The translations under genes and the position numbers were made by a program. The notes under the pieces were generated by a model. It did not search any database and was not told the DNA's origin. It saw only the letters and a program-made list of their open reading frames with translations. This document shows, piece after piece, positions 23,882 to 32,417 of a stretch of 64,000 nucleotides of DNA. Source of the stretch: CBDIDH01 sp965277595 (GTDB lineage: Bacteria > Planctomycetota > Planctomycetia > Isosphaerales > Isosphaeraceae); the NCBI GenBank assembly GCA_965277595.1, contig CBDIDH010000002.1, forward strand, positions 4,929,532 to 4,993,531. Direction: 5' to 3'. Position 1 is the stretch's first letter; each line of letters starts with the position of its first letter.

Positions 23882-24392
23882 TTCATTTGCTGACCGTCTT
23901 CGGGAAGGGCTCCAGAAGACTTCCGATCAGAAATTCGTACCTATCCCTCCGCCTCCGATTCAGGAGGAGCCAGACGAAGACGTCGGCCCGTGTGCCGCCA
24001 TCGCGAAAAATAAGTATGTTACGGCCCTGACGATCAAGTATGCCCAAAAGGACTGGGAATCCTTTCAGTACAGGCACATGGCCGTGCGTAGTACGTTCAA
24101 GCCGTCAACCCAATTCGAGATCCTATTCGTAGGCGACAATGATAAATGGCGGGTCACAGTGACTGGCCGGAACCTTGAACGGCTTTACAACCTCGTCATC
24201 CAGCATCGCCTCGAATGGATCAGGCCCGCAGATCGAGATTTCGGCGATGAAAACATCGGCTGCGTCACAAGCGTCGAGGCGTCAGCCGTCGCCGAAGATT
24301 ATGTTTCGCAAACGGAAGACGAAGCACGGAGGGCTGAATTGACGAAGGCGTTCAAACGTCCCAGAGGAACGGAACCGTCGGCGGGGCGGTAG
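23868..24392 (+). CDS. Relaxase-coupled protein, 174 residues, unknown
   Basis: It starts at GTG 23868, 14 bases before the relaxase stop ends, with AAAAGGAG upstream, so translation is coupled to that of the relaxase. The product has a proline-rich N-terminal segment (VPIPPPPIQEEPDEDVG), then a soluble domain with YVTALTIKYAQKDWESFQYR and FEILFVGDNDKWRVTVTGRN. This tight linkage suggests an accessory factor of DNA transfer, but no known family matches. It converges with the DUF932 gene. Confidence 0.55.
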   Translation: MAENNSFADRLREGLQKTSDQKFVPIPPPPIQEEPDEDVGPCAAIAKNKYVTALTIKYAQKDWESFQYRHMAVRSTFKPSTQFEILFVGDNDKWRVTVTGRNLERLYNLVIQHRLEWIRPADRDFGDENIGCVTSVEASAVAEDYVSQTEDEARRAELTKAFKRPRGTEPSAGR

Positions 24393-24436
24393 GTGCGGAC
24401 TTGGCAGGAAAGGGGGCGTCCTTGCCCCGTCCCCGC

Positions 24437-25228
24437 TCAGTTCCTGCTGAACGCCTCGGCCAGCTCCCAAAGTCTCCGGTTGATCTTCACCTCGGCATCG
24501 ACAGCCTTCACCGAGCGGGTTGTCACACGCCGGCCCCGTTCGTTGCGTCCGGTCAGTCCTCCCCGCATGAGACTCTCCTGCAGAACGTTCGTCGTGGTCC
24601 AGAGATCCCGGCTCGCGTCGGGCAACGTGGCGTCCTCCTCCCGGCGTGCGGTGAGCAGCCAGACTGGAGGAATGGAATCGTTGGGCTTCAACGCCCACGC
24701 CTCGCGGGCGAACTCGACCTGCCGGGGCCGGGGAAGGATGATCTCCTTCCAGTCGGCGATCCGGCCCATGATAGTCGGCACTCCCTCCATGATCTGCGTC
24801 GTGGCGTCCCTCACCTGCTGGAACAGGTCCCGGCTCCCCGAATGGCGGATGGAGAAGCTGCCGAAGTCGGCGGACTGGACGATCATCCCGTTCTCGCAGA
24901 CGATTCGGAACACGCCGCTGAAGACGCGGTAGGCGGAGGAACGATCGTGGCTGTTGACCAGGACCACCTCGGGCACCTCGCTGCGAGCGTCCATGACGCT
25001 CTCGTGGCGGAGCCGCAGCATGTGTCGCGTGAAGTTGCCCTTGCCCTCGATCCGGCTGCGGGACTGGCGGGCTGATGTGACTCGGAAGCCCTGGTCAGTC
25101 ATCATGTCGAGCACGTCGGCCGTCGGAATGAACCTGTAGGAGTCGCTCATGCCTTCCCACGGGGTAGAGGCGAACACGGAAGGGGCCACGGTGCGGAGGT
25201 CGTCGCGGCTGAGAATCGCGGTGGTCAC
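24437..25228 (-). CDS. DUF932 plasmid/phage protein
   Basis: I place the start at GTG 25228 with GAGG upstream; a TTG at 25249 is also possible. The protein has the DUF932 pattern: YRFIPTADVLDMMTDQGFRV, FTRHMLRLRH, EVVLVNSHDRSSAYRVFSGV, FRIVCENGMI, then a helical C-terminal part. Proteins of this group are widespread on conjugative plasmids and ICEs, often close to the relaxase, and their activity is not settled. The gene is strongly GC-biased in third positions, unlike the cargo gene next to it. Confidence 0.8.
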   Translation of the reverse strand: MTTAILSRDDLRTVAPSVFASTPWEGMSDSYRFIPTADVLDMMTDQGFRVTSARQSRSRIEGKGNFTRHMLRLRHESVMDARSEVPEVVLVNSHDRSSAYRVFSGVFRIVCENGMIVQSADFGSFSIRHSGSRDLFQQVRDATTQIMEGVPTIMGRIADWKEIILPRPRQVEFAREAWALKPNDSIPPVWLLTARREEDATLPDASRDLWTTTNVLQESLMRGGLTGRNERGRRVTTRSVKAVDAEVKINRRLWELAEAFSRN

Positions 25229-25249
25229 GGGTCTGGTCCTCGTCTGCAA

Positions 25250-25649
25250 GTTAGGAATCGGTCAGCGTGCGGCACTCGCCGCCTTCGCTGTCCGTACAGG
25301 CAGGACTTCAGCAGGGGTGAATGCAGAGGCTGGAGAGTGAAAGCCGGCTGCACACGGAACGCAGTGACACGGAAGCTGGCGGACGACCTAGCCGGCGAAG
25401 AGGGGCCGCAGGCGCCCTTCTTCCGCGTCAGGGGGCGGAAGGGGAGCACGTCGCTCTGGCGACCGAGCGCCTAGCGAGCCCGAGAGCACGCGGCCCGCGA
25501 GGGAGACGCCCATAAAACGGCCAAATGAAGCCTGGCGAGTACGAGACACGCCATAAAAAATTCGGCAAATATTCAACAATTTTTTGGTTGCTATGGCACG
25601 AAGTTTTAGAGAAATTCTGACGTTGTGGGAGATCAAAGCGGAGAGCTTC
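25250..25649. other. Gene-free spacer between DUF932 and the cargo gene
   Basis: The left 270 bases are very GC-rich with no ribosome sites before any frame; the open frames here lack coding character. From about 25540 the composition turns AT-rich (for example ATTCAACAATTTTTTGG). The sharp switch marks a junction between two pieces of different origin. I see no RNA gene. Confidence 0.5.
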
Positions 25650-25699
25650 TATCAATTATCACAGAATCTTTTTTGTGATTATTGATAAAAATGTATGAT
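25650..25699 (+). promoter_or_regulatory. Inverted repeat and promoter of the cargo gene
   Basis: TATCAATTATCACA (25650-25663) and TGTGATTATTGATA (25674-25687) are inverted copies with one mismatch. A good -10 box TATGAT (25694-25699) lies just after the right arm, and a TTTTGT or TTGTGA box inside the arm can serve as -35. The right arm would therefore be covered by RNA polymerase, so a dimeric repressor bound to the repeat could silence the cargo gene. Confidence 0.55.
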
Positions 25700-25732
25700 C
25701 CGTGATTGCGCCTAAAACATGGAATTACGCCA

Positions 25733-27691
25733 ATGGGACAGACGGTTCGCGAGTTTGACGCCGTCCATCTGATGCAGCCCAAGTGCGGCTTCGACTCGCT
25801 TTCTGGGTCGGTACTCGGCATTGGCGTAACCGGTAGTATGCCGGATACTGCGACTGGTGGCGTTGAGACTACTACGTTTATTCAGGTAGTCGAAACCGTG
25901 GAGGACTTTGTTAGATTTCTAAATATTTCAACCGCCGCCTCGGTTCAGGTTGATTTTGGAAACGGGGCCGCCAGAGCTTCTTTTGCAGAGACTTTGACAT
26001 TCCATGATTTCTCGGTTTACGTGGTTGCTTATATCACAGTCCGGGCGGGAACGAGACAACTTCAGAACCCTGCTTTCGACCCGACCGCAGCACAGCTTTT
26101 GCTCAGCGACAAGGAAACATTTCGTAAGCGATTCGGAGACGAATTCCTGGCTGGCATAACGGAGGGCGGTGAATTCATCGGATTCATAGAGCTGCGTGCT
26201 CACGACCAGACTACACAACAGGAAATCTCTACGGCCATCAGCGGTGGAGTTGTATTCGACACGATCACAGGAGATGCGACGGGAAGCATCGATGGCTCTC
26301 TGTCGAAAATCCTTGCCACGTCTTCGATTAACCTGAGGACATTCCAACGAGGTGGCAGCGATCCTGGCATCGATCATGTGACTGTCGATGCCTTGGTTCA
26401 AAAGGCCATCGGCTTTGCGAGAACGCTAAACAGTTCGAACGTTTTCGATTACGAGGCCACCTTTCAAACCTACGATATTCTGCCCCTCCCCGCTGCCCCC
26501 AATCCCATAGATGTCGCGGCGCAAAAGGAGGCGCTCGATCAACTCGGCCTGTTCAAATTAAAATACAAAAAGGTTCTTGATTCAATTCAATACATTTTGG
26601 ATAACCCAAGCGAATTCGAGCCGTTTGATTCCGGTGCGCTCGTCGCCAAGCAGAACGAGTTTAACAATTTCCTCAATAAGCTGAAGTCGGCTGCGTCGGC
26701 GTGCTTTAACGATTTGACGAAATGCGAATTCCCGACATTCCTGATTGATCCTGTGGTCGCACTCCCCAAGCGTCTCGATAGAGACGAATCCACTGCAGTC
26801 GCTGCGGCCAAAGATGCGATGACCAAAGCACAAAGCTTCGCTTTGGCGTGCAAGGCACATGCGGATCGGGTGATCGCGATCAGCCATACGGTCGTTGCTG
26901 GGCCGAACGGAAAGTCGCTCGCTGACGAAGCGAAGTTGGAGAATGACAACGCACAACAGGCGGCAAATTCAGCCAAGGATGCTGCTAACACGGCGTTTGA
27001 TGTCGGTAGTCCGTTTGCTTCCGCTGCTGCTTTTGTAGCGGCGGCGAAGGCCGCATCCGATCAGGCTACGTCGAGCGCATCCGCGGCTAATGGCCTGATC
27101 GAATCGATTATCGAGATCGGAAATGCGCCTTTCTGGCATGCTCCTACCCTGATCCTCCTGAGTCGTGATAACCTGGGCTGGATGTCTGGCACCACACTGT
27201 GGTCACGCCCTGGTTTCACAGAGAGCAGTTTTCCTATACCAGTACCTCGTCGTGGCGTGGCAATCCTGAGCGATTTCGCAATCGATCCCAACGGCGATAA
27301 AATCGAGCCGTTACCAACATCCGTTTTCGATAACAACGGCCAACCTAGAACTGATGCGTCGGGACTCACGACCGGGTTCTTCGGGAAGATCGACAATTGG
27401 CCGTTTGTCGGTTTTGTCGACAATCAGGATAATGTTTCGGGAATTGAGTTCGTTCTGAACAGCGATAACCACAACGTACCTAGTGGCGGGGCTTTCCTGT
27501 TTGCCCTGAGATCACCGTCTCCGTTCGACTTTGGCAGTCTCGCTGGGAAGTCATTTACGTGCATTATCGTGCTGAGGTCTTTCACCACGGGTTTAAAAAC
27601 CAAAGTGCAATTGACGCTGTTGTGTTCCGACGATCCGCAGCCGAATCCGCATATTGATCGCAATATGGTCATTCACGGTTCGGTGCTTTAG
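25733..27691 (+). CDS. MACPF-like cargo protein, 652 residues
   Basis: I prefer ATG 25733 over TTG 25706. The N-terminal part (about residues 1-190) contains ETFRKRFGDEFLAGITEGGE, which fits the MACPF/cholesterol-dependent cytolysin signature (aromatic-GxxF-x6-GG) in the bent strand region. Next, about residues 180-250 contain ISGGVVFDTITGDATGSIDG, an expected membrane-inserting segment position. Residues 350-470 are an alanine-rich helical stalk, and the last 180 residues are a strand-rich domain. No signal peptide is visible. Codon use is more AT-rich than the neighbours, and it has its own promoter. It could be a pore-forming effector; the family call is mine by motif only. Confidence 0.5.
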   Translation: MGQTVREFDAVHLMQPKCGFDSLSGSVLGIGVTGSMPDTATGGVETTTFIQVVETVEDFVRFLNISTAASVQVDFGNGAARASFAETLTFHDFSVYVVAYITVRAGTRQLQNPAFDPTAAQLLLSDKETFRKRFGDEFLAGITEGGEFIGFIELRAHDQTTQQEISTAISGGVVFDTITGDATGSIDGSLSKILATSSINLRTFQRGGSDPGIDHVTVDALVQKAIGFARTLNSSNVFDYEATFQTYDILPLPAAPNPIDVAAQKEALDQLGLFKLKYKKVLDSIQYILDNPSEFEPFDSGALVAKQNEFNNFLNKLKSAASACFNDLTKCEFPTFLIDPVVALPKRLDRDESTAVAAAKDAMTKAQSFALACKAHADRVIAISHTVVAGPNGKSLADEAKLENDNAQQAANSAKDAANTAFDVGSPFASAAAFVAAAKAASDQATSSASAANGLIESIIEIGNAPFWHAPTLILLSRDNLGWMSGTTLWSRPGFTESSFPIPVPRRGVAILSDFAIDPNGDKIEPLPTSVFDNNGQPRTDASGLTTGFFGKIDNWPFVGFVDNQDNVSGIEFVLNSDNHNVPSGGAFLFALRSPSPFDFGSLAGKSFTCIIVLRSFTTGLKTKVQLTLLCSDDPQPNPHIDRNMVIHGSVL

Positions 27692-27708
27692 CGAAAGTGT
27701 ACGCCGCC

Positions 27709-27996
27709 ATGAACAGGCTCGCTCAATTCTTGGAAGATCCTCAAGGCAATTTTTCAGCCACGCGATTGGGATTTCTGTTATGGGTGATCGGTGTTCTTGT
27801 TGCTTGGATCGTCAGCAGCGTTGCAAAGCAATCTCTCCAAACTATCCCTGAGTCGGTCGCTGCAATTCTCGGCGTTCTTATGACAGGGAAGGTCGTGCAA
27901 CGATTTAGTGAAAGACCTTCCCCCCCTACGATTCCCATCACGCCTCAGAATCTAGTCGTGAGCGGTCAGACTGTTGTTGAGGGAAGGAACTCGTAG
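27709..27996 (+). CDS. Small two-helix membrane protein, holin-like
   Basis: The protein starts at ATG 27709 (a GTG at 27697 is possible), shortly after the cargo stop. It has two hydrophobic helices (LGFLLWVIGVLVAWIVSSVA and SVAAILGVLMTGKVVQRF), a pattern shared with small phage holin or holin-like proteins (IPxSVxxILGxLMTGKxxQ). The C-terminal end is soluble and proline-rich. Co-transcription with the MACPF-like gene suggests a joint role in membrane permeation or release, or this may be a separate lysis gene. Confidence 0.55.
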   Translation: MNRLAQFLEDPQGNFSATRLGFLLWVIGVLVAWIVSSVAKQSLQTIPESVAAILGVLMTGKVVQRFSERPSPPTIPITPQNLVVSGQTVVEGRNS

Positions 27997-28015
27997 TTGG
28001 GACGCGTAGTATCCG

Positions 28016-28357
28016 TCACAGACCCTTCCTCAACTCGCCCTTTTCCAGCTTCCCCAGCGTCTCTGCGGCAAATTGCTGGGCGTTCGGGCTGGCATGGCTT
28101 GCATCCGGAAGGTAACCGATTTCGATGGTCTCAAGGGCGCATGCCAGGGCGTCACGCTCGGCTACGACCCGTCGCAGTTCGCTCTGGGTCAGCACAAGCT
28201 CGGTGATCTTTTCGGAGTAGTATCTGGCCTGCGATTCTGGCGTGCGGCGTTCCAGCTTGATCGCAGGGGAACCATGGATGAAGTGGCCGCCAGGCTGGAA
28301 GTCATGCTTACCGACCTCTCCGGTCGTCCCGAGGCAATCCAGCGGCTTTCCGTTCAT
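28016..28357 (-). CDS. Phage quilt protein, 113 residues
   Basis: Helical protein whose middle part reads YYSEKITELVLTQSELRRVV and AERDALACALETIEIG, a coiled-coil stretch common in phage accessory proteins, then a short C-terminal region with PNAQQFAAETLGKLEKG. It is the last gene of the long leftward quilt operon that begins at 36602 and overlaps the gene before it by 4 bases. Function unknown. Confidence 0.5.
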   Translation of the reverse strand: MNGKPLDCLGTTGEVGKHDFQPGGHFIHGSPAIKLERRTPESQARYYSEKITELVLTQSELRRVVAERDALACALETIEIGYLPDASHASPNAQQFAAETLGKLEKGELRKGL

Positions 28358-28929
28358 CGTGCGAGCCCTTGACGCTGGCGGGCCATGTCGGAGGCCACCC
28401 GCGTGGCGTCTATCACATTGTCGCCGAGCGGCTCGTCCGGTTTGCCTTCACGCTTCCAGAGGTTTTCTTCGATCTTGTAGCAGAAGCCCTCGTCAATCAG
28501 AAGGTTTTTCTCTTCCCGGGTAGGCTGGCGGTTTTCGGCAAATTGAATCCCGGCAATGCCGATCTTATAGCCGCCCTTCATAACCGTGTCCTTGAATACG
28601 CGGATGCCTTCACGCTCGTGGCTGGCGACGCGGAAATATTGCTCCGGCGCCTGACGGAAGGCGGGGCGCTCCGCCAGTATGCTTGCCGCGTGGCTCAGCT
28701 TGCCGTTCGGATCGACGGGGGTGCGATTGAGTCGCTGGACGTGGGATGTTTCCGTGACGGCCTGCTCACGCTCCCGCTGACGTTGGAACGCGGCAACGGC
28801 CTCGGTCTGGGGGTCTAGCTGCGACTTGGTCTCGTGATCGGCGAGGATCGCCGCGATCGGGGATTGCTCGAGTACGGCGGCGACGGTCTGAGGTTCGCTG
28901 GCGGGCGTCTGCTTCTTTTTCCGGGGCAC
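28354..28929 (-). CDS. Phage protein, 191 residues, unknown
   Basis: The N terminus is basic and disordered (MPRKKKQTPASEPQTVAAVL). A folded part begins around residue 85: FRQAPEQYFRVASHEREGIR, then VFKDTVMKGGYKIGIAGIQF, AENRQPTREEKNLLIDEGF. This resembles a small domain I have seen beside mobility proteins in actinobacterial and planctomycete plasmids, but I cannot name it. It overlaps both neighbours, by 4 bases and 1 base. Confidence 0.5.
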   Translation of the reverse strand: MPRKKKQTPASEPQTVAAVLEQSPIAAILADHETKSQLDPQTEAVAAFQRQREREQAVTETSHVQRLNRTPVDPNGKLSHAASILAERPAFRQAPEQYFRVASHEREGIRVFKDTVMKGGYKIGIAGIQFAENRQPTREEKNLLIDEGFCYKIEENLWKREGKPDEPLGDNVIDATRVASDMARQRQGLAR

Positions 28930-29138
28930 TAGCCTACTTGCCTTTCGATTGGCTCCTTGCTGCGGTCGGCACGCTTCCTTAGCTCAGAGGCGGCCCATGA
29001 CTTCTCACGTTGGTGCGGCGTATGGCCGTTGGTGGTAGGCTTCGGTGAGTCCGGCTCCTTCTGGCCTTCAAGGAAACCGGCGATTGCTTCGTTAACAGAT
29101 TCCGGTGTTGCTTCTGGTAGTTTGTTCCGTAATGACAT
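28929..29138 (-). CDS. Small protein, 69 residues
   Basis: Charged, largely disordered product beginning MSLRNKLPEATPESVNEAIA with a basic C-terminal half (HQREKSWAASELRKRADRSK). It touches the next gene by one base. No family recognised; it may act with the 191-residue protein encoded next. Confidence 0.45.
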   Translation of the reverse strand: MSLRNKLPEATPESVNEAIAGFLEGQKEPDSPKPTTNGHTPHQREKSWAASELRKRADRSKEPIERQVG

Positions 29139-29168
29139 ACGCCTCCGTGCTGTTGATTCGCACGAAGG

Positions 29169-29339
29169 CTAGCGCGGTTTTATGGCCTCGTCAACTTTCT
29201 TTTGATCCTCATAGAGCTTGTAGGCCCGCTGCCGGGTTTTCTCTGAGTCTGGCCAGCCCTGCTGCTCCCGCGCCTGTTGGACGAAAGCAGCGAAGGCTGC
29301 TGCATGAAAAGGTTCGTCTAGGATTGAGTCAGAGGTCAT
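29169..29339 (-). CDS. Small protein, 56 residues
   Basis: A short gene below the usual cutoff. ATG 29339 overlaps the stop of the zinc-ribbon gene upstream by 4 bases, and the frame ends at 29169. The product is helical: MTSDSILDEPFHAAAFAAFV, then QQAREQQGWPDSEKTRQRAY. The phrase WPDSEKTRQRAYKLYE occurs in short phage proteins of this sort. The ATGA coupling supports it. Confidence 0.6.
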   Translation of the reverse strand: MTSDSILDEPFHAAAFAAFVQQAREQQGWPDSEKTRQRAYKLYEDQKKVDEAIKPR

Positions 29340-29593
29340 GACTCCGTTTTCCGAAGCTGGGCGTACTTGGCCATGACCAATGCAAAGCCACCAGGTTTGA
29401 TATTGCCGCTCACGTCAAATGCCTCGGGGCAGATACGACGCCATTCAGCGGCACGCTTTGCCTCGTTCATTTGGTGCGAGCAGTTTGTGACCTCGGTGGC
29501 ACCGTAGGGGCATTCGGTGGGAGGCTCGGAATCGATCCAGAAGATAAATGGGCGCGGGTCACCGCAGACTGGACAGCGAGGTTTGTCGTTCAC
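29336..29593 (-). CDS. Small zinc-ribbon phage protein, 85 residues
   Basis: The product begins MNDKPRCPVCGDPRPFIFWI and has further cysteines at TECPYG and TNCSHQ, four to five candidate zinc ligands, then EWRRICPEAFDVSGNIKPGG. It overlaps both neighbours by 4 bases. The role is unknown; small zinc ribbons like this are frequent in phage quilt regions. Confidence 0.6.
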   Translation of the reverse strand: MNDKPRCPVCGDPRPFIFWIDSEPPTECPYGATEVTNCSHQMNEAKRAAEWRRICPEAFDVSGNIKPGGFALVMAKYAQLRKTES

Positions 29594-29934
29594 GTCCCCT
29601 CACTCTCAGGCCACATGAAGGCGATACCGTTGCGTTGGATAATACGGAAATGTCCTATCTGCTTTATCCAACTCTCGCCGGGCGTTGTCGCGAGCCAACC
29701 GCAAGCAGTATCGCAAGCATAAAGATCAGCTTCGCGGGGCTCTAACAGATGCACGCTCTGGGCGTGGACGTAGAACCGCTCGATGTATTTATTCGTAATT
29801 TCACTTATCAAGTCATCGAGCTCAAGCGAAAAATCGCCGGGAGCTATAGCTTCAGGATCGATCCAATAAAAGTTCATCCCAAAATGCTTCGCCATCCACG
29901 CAGCGGCCAGCGGGTCGGTGTAGAAGTACCTCAT
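29590..29934 (-). CDS. Phage protein with TDPLAAAWMAKH start, 114 residues (paralog of 48881-49264)
   Basis: The start MRYFYTDPLAAAWMAKHFGM and end IIQRNGIAFMWPES are shared with the rightward gene at 48881-49264, while the middle differs. Near the N terminus about 36 bases are identical between the two copies. Between the conserved ends there are HLLEPREADLYAC and a variable insert. The pair sits in separate quilt operons running in opposite directions, evidence that the quilts have exchanged modules. Role unknown. Confidence 0.6.
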   Translation of the reverse strand: MRYFYTDPLAAAWMAKHFGMNFYWIDPEAIAPGDFSLELDDLISEITNKYIERFYVHAQSVHLLEPREADLYACDTACGWLATTPGESWIKQIGHFRIIQRNGIAFMWPESEGT

Positions 29935-29996
29935 GCCGCCCTCGCTTTCAGGAACTCATCGACGTTCTGCTTGTGGTTTTTGGAAGCTGTGTGCAT
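29931..29996 (-). CDS. Possible 21-residue peptide
   Basis: The frame MHTASKNHKQNVDEFLKARA starts at 29996 after AAGGA and ends with a TGA that overlaps the ATG of the next gene (29934). It lies within the 3' end of the gene at 29948-30619 in another frame. Its ribosome site and coupling could be just what allows the next gene to be translated. Confidence 0.35.
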   Translation of the reverse strand: MHTASKNHKQNVDEFLKARAA

Positions 29997-30619
29997 CTTC
30001 TCTGTCCTTTCTTCATTATTGGAGTTGTTAATGCTTCTTCGATTGGCCATCCGTATTTTAGGACGCGATGATTCACAATACCGATGGGAAGACCAGCGGC
30101 AGCGGCTAAATCGCACAGCAGGACTTGTTGGCCGTTATGTGTTACAAACCGATTGCGACTATAGTTTCGCGTCTGCTGAGCATACGTCGCCCAGCGGCAG
30201 TTCCCCGGTTCGTAGTTGCCGTCCTTGTCGGGATAACGATCAATGGTTAGATGATCAGCGTAGCCGTTGGCAATCGCCCAATAATAGAAGACCTCAAAGC
30301 TCTCTTTCCATTGCGGGCAGACGGATATTCCTCGACCACCGTAGCGATCATAGGCTGAGCACTTAGGGTTGTAGCATCGGTGACGCATGGCCTCCCATAC
30401 CCTGTATAGACGGGTTCCGCTTTGCCCATGCGTTTCGCGATTGCCGATTGCTGGATGACATTTGATGCATCCGAGCGATCTGCGGCGGCGGAGACTGCCC
30501 CCGTAGACATTCTTCGTTGTCCCGCAATCACACCGACATTCCCAATACCTATCACCGGCATATGCAATAACGGTCCAACGATCAAAGCGCTTACCGACTA
30601 AATTAATCCTCTCGTTCAT
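29948..30619 (-). CDS. Phage zinc/AP2-HNH-like DNA-binding protein, 223 residues
   Basis: Start ATG 30619 has AAAGGAAAG upstream; a longer start at 30688 lies inside the gene before it. The pattern is that of a known phage group: NLVGKRFDRWTVIAYAGD, ECRCDCGTTKNVYGGSLRRR, then SGTRLYRVWEAMRHRCYNPK, YGGRGISVCPQW, and NCRWATYAQQTRNYSRNR. These combine a zinc knuckle with an AP2/HNH-type fold and are considered mobile, homing-type genes. The C-terminal 50 residues are NUMOD-like. Confidence 0.65.
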   Translation of the reverse strand: MNERINLVGKRFDRWTVIAYAGDRYWECRCDCGTTKNVYGGSLRRRRSLGCIKCHPAIGNRETHGQSGTRLYRVWEAMRHRCYNPKCSAYDRYGGRGISVCPQWKESFEVFYYWAIANGYADHLTIDRYPDKDGNYEPGNCRWATYAQQTRNYSRNRFVTHNGQQVLLCDLAAAAGLPIGIVNHRVLKYGWPIEEALTTPIMKKGQRRCTQLPKTTSRTSMSS

Positions 30620-31302
30620 GCCGCTCTTTCCTTTATCACAGTGTCTACGTTCGACTGGATGCATCTGAAGCCGATGACCCATACCCATTCATTCCGCTCC
30701 CAAGAGCCGGGGCCGTTGATGGAGTTCCACAGTACTTCATAGCCCGTCTTATAGTCCGGGCGATACTGGTGCTCGTCTGGGTATCTTGGCGGCTTGATTA
30801 TTCCCTCACCAGGCATGTAGGGATCGCATCCCTCAGCCAAAGCGTCCGACTCGCTGATGTCCTGCAACCTCTCGACCCGCACGCCGGTCAGTTCCAGCGT
30901 CAGGCGGGACGCCCAGCGTGGCATGTGAATCGAGGGGCACGCGTCCTTGGAATACCACCAGTGGGCGATACTGCCACCGTAAGCTTGTTCGCTGTGCTCA
31001 TCCTGTTCAGGACCGGGATATAGAACCGGCGAAGCATCAGCGGCGTATTTCGCAAGCGTCACAGCATCGCTGGTGGCATAATCGGCTTCCGTTGTCTCCC
31101 TCGCCCAAATCAGGTCGCCGGGCGAACCGTACGGACATATTGTCGACCATCCTTCGTGATTTTTGTACTGTTCCATATACTCCACGCTATACGGCCCCTT
31201 GAATTCACGGCTTCCCTTCAATATCCGCCTTGTCTGAGTCTTCCTGCCCTCGAGCAGGGCATTAATCATCGGCGAGCTGAATAGAATGGGGTGAGTTTTC
31301 AT
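30616..31302 (-). CDS. ASCH-like phage protein, 228 residues
   Basis: ATG 31302 is preceded by GGAGG and fits better than the upstream frame start at 31377. The first part ILFSSPMINALLEGRKTQTRRI is typical of ASCH-domain-like phage proteins (PMxxAILxGRKTQTRR), and further matches are YGSPGDLIWARET, MPRWASRLTLELTGVRVERL, and the end YEVLWNSINGPGSWERNEWV. ASCH domains resemble RNA-binding PUA domains; the exact role in phages is unclear. It overlaps the following gene by 4 bases. Confidence 0.75.
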   Translation of the reverse strand: MKTHPILFSSPMINALLEGRKTQTRRILKGSREFKGPYSVEYMEQYKNHEGWSTICPYGSPGDLIWARETTEADYATSDAVTLAKYAADASPVLYPGPEQDEHSEQAYGGSIAHWWYSKDACPSIHMPRWASRLTLELTGVRVERLQDISESDALAEGCDPYMPGEGIIKPPRYPDEHQYRPDYKTGYEVLWNSINGPGSWERNEWVWVIGFRCIQSNVDTVIKERAA

Positions 31303-31373
31303 AATCCTCCGTGAAATGTTGGGTGTTAAAGCAGTGAAGTGGGGCTGCGTGGTCGTGTTTGCGAGAGAAGCGG

Positions 31374-32057
31374 TCATGACGAACCACCTTCCTCCGAGTC
31401 CGCCTGCGTATCCTTTTTCGCGGCCCTCGACTTTGCGTGTTTTAGTCTCGCCAGTTCCAAAACCGACGGCTTCAATTCCTCGGGCATCTCTTTGTAGTTA
31501 AAACCGCGATGGCCATTGAGGAAGGGGAGCGCGCCCCTCGGTATCGCCTTCCAGTTGTCAGGGGAGGTGTTCAGCCGATTGTCGTCAAGACATTTCAGGC
31601 ACATCCCTTTCGGCAGCTTGCCGTTCCTTTCTTCCCAGCGGATTAGATGCACTGTACGCCAGCGAGATTGTAGCGGCATGCCATCGTGTATCTTACGTTC
31701 CAAGTATCCCTCCTTGGTCATGCGTTCGGTGCCGATCGGCTTATAGAGCTTTACGGCTACACCTTGACGCTCTCCTTGCTTGAATTGCGTCTTTCGGGCG
31801 TTGGGGTGCCTGCCCCCTTTACCTGGTGGGCATGGCTTTCCTTTGTTGGATGGAACGGATCCTTTCTCGTAGCGGCCGGTGCGGCCGGTGAGCCATCCAT
31901 TGCGCTTACACAGAGAATTAAAATGGATGAGAGTCACTTCGCGCCGGTCGAATTTATCACAGAACTCAAGATGAGATTCTGGGCGTGGCCTGGTGCAGTT
32001 TTTCTTTATCCACACCAGTTCTTTATTCGAGTATTCAATCTTCTGTCCCGTAGCCAT
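31374..32057 (-). CDS. HNH endonuclease, 227 residues
   Basis: The N-terminal 60 residues read as a helix-turn-helix (YSNKELVWIKKNCTRPRPES), followed by a glycine/lysine-rich linker around KGKPCPPGKGGRHPNARKTQ, then an HNH_3-like core: TERMTKEGYLERKIHD, WRTVHLIRWEERNGKLPKGM, then LKCLDDNRLNTSPDNWKAIP. This arrangement is common to phage free-standing HNH enzymes. It lies 72 bases upstream of the ASCH-like gene and one base after the 94-residue gene. A mobile gene is likely. Confidence 0.75.
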   Translation of the reverse strand: MATGQKIEYSNKELVWIKKNCTRPRPESHLEFCDKFDRREVTLIHFNSLCKRNGWLTGRTGRYEKGSVPSNKGKPCPPGKGGRHPNARKTQFKQGERQGVAVKLYKPIGTERMTKEGYLERKIHDGMPLQSRWRTVHLIRWEERNGKLPKGMCLKCLDDNRLNTSPDNWKAIPRGALPFLNGHRGFNYKEMPEELKPSVLELARLKHAKSRAAKKDTQADSEEGGSS

Positions 32058-32342
32058 TTACTTACCCTCATCGGTGTAATTAAGTTGCCTGTGACCAGGA
32101 GGATTTGGTTTGCCCTCAACGAGGGGAAGCATGTTCTCCCAATTACCGCAACCGTGCTTCGCCACCAGTTCCGCAGCACTCAACGCGAGATTGGCATTGT
32201 TGATAATTTGCTCGCTCACTTCCACGATTGAGCTTGTTCGCTGAATTTCCAGTTCAAGCTTTTCCTGGCTGAGATTCTCATCTCCTAGCCGCTCGAGTTG
32301 GGCAAAGAGATGGTCGTTTAGGTCAATGAGCTTGTTCTTCAT
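32058..32342 (-). CDS. Small phage protein, 94 residues
   Basis: Helical product starting MKNKLIDLNDHLFAQLERLG, then SQEKLELEIQRTSSIVEVSE. The segment QIINNANLALSAAELVAKHG is repeated in many small phage proteins that precede HNH genes in quilt regions. It stops directly before the HNH start. No activity assigned. Confidence 0.55.
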   Translation of the reverse strand: MKNKLIDLNDHLFAQLERLGDENLSQEKLELEIQRTSSIVEVSEQIINNANLALSAAELVAKHGCGNWENMLPLVEGKPNPPGHRQLNYTDEGK

Positions 32343-32417
32343 GGTAATTTCCTTTCAGCCTATAAATTGTTTTCTGGACGCTTGAAATGTGGGGCGACCA
32401 AAGCCGCCCCGGTTCCG

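Noticed and set aside
25225..25655. Several GC-rich frames upstream of the cargo gene
   Set aside because: No ribosome sites, low-complexity arginine-rich products and overlapping frames on both strands point to chance frames.
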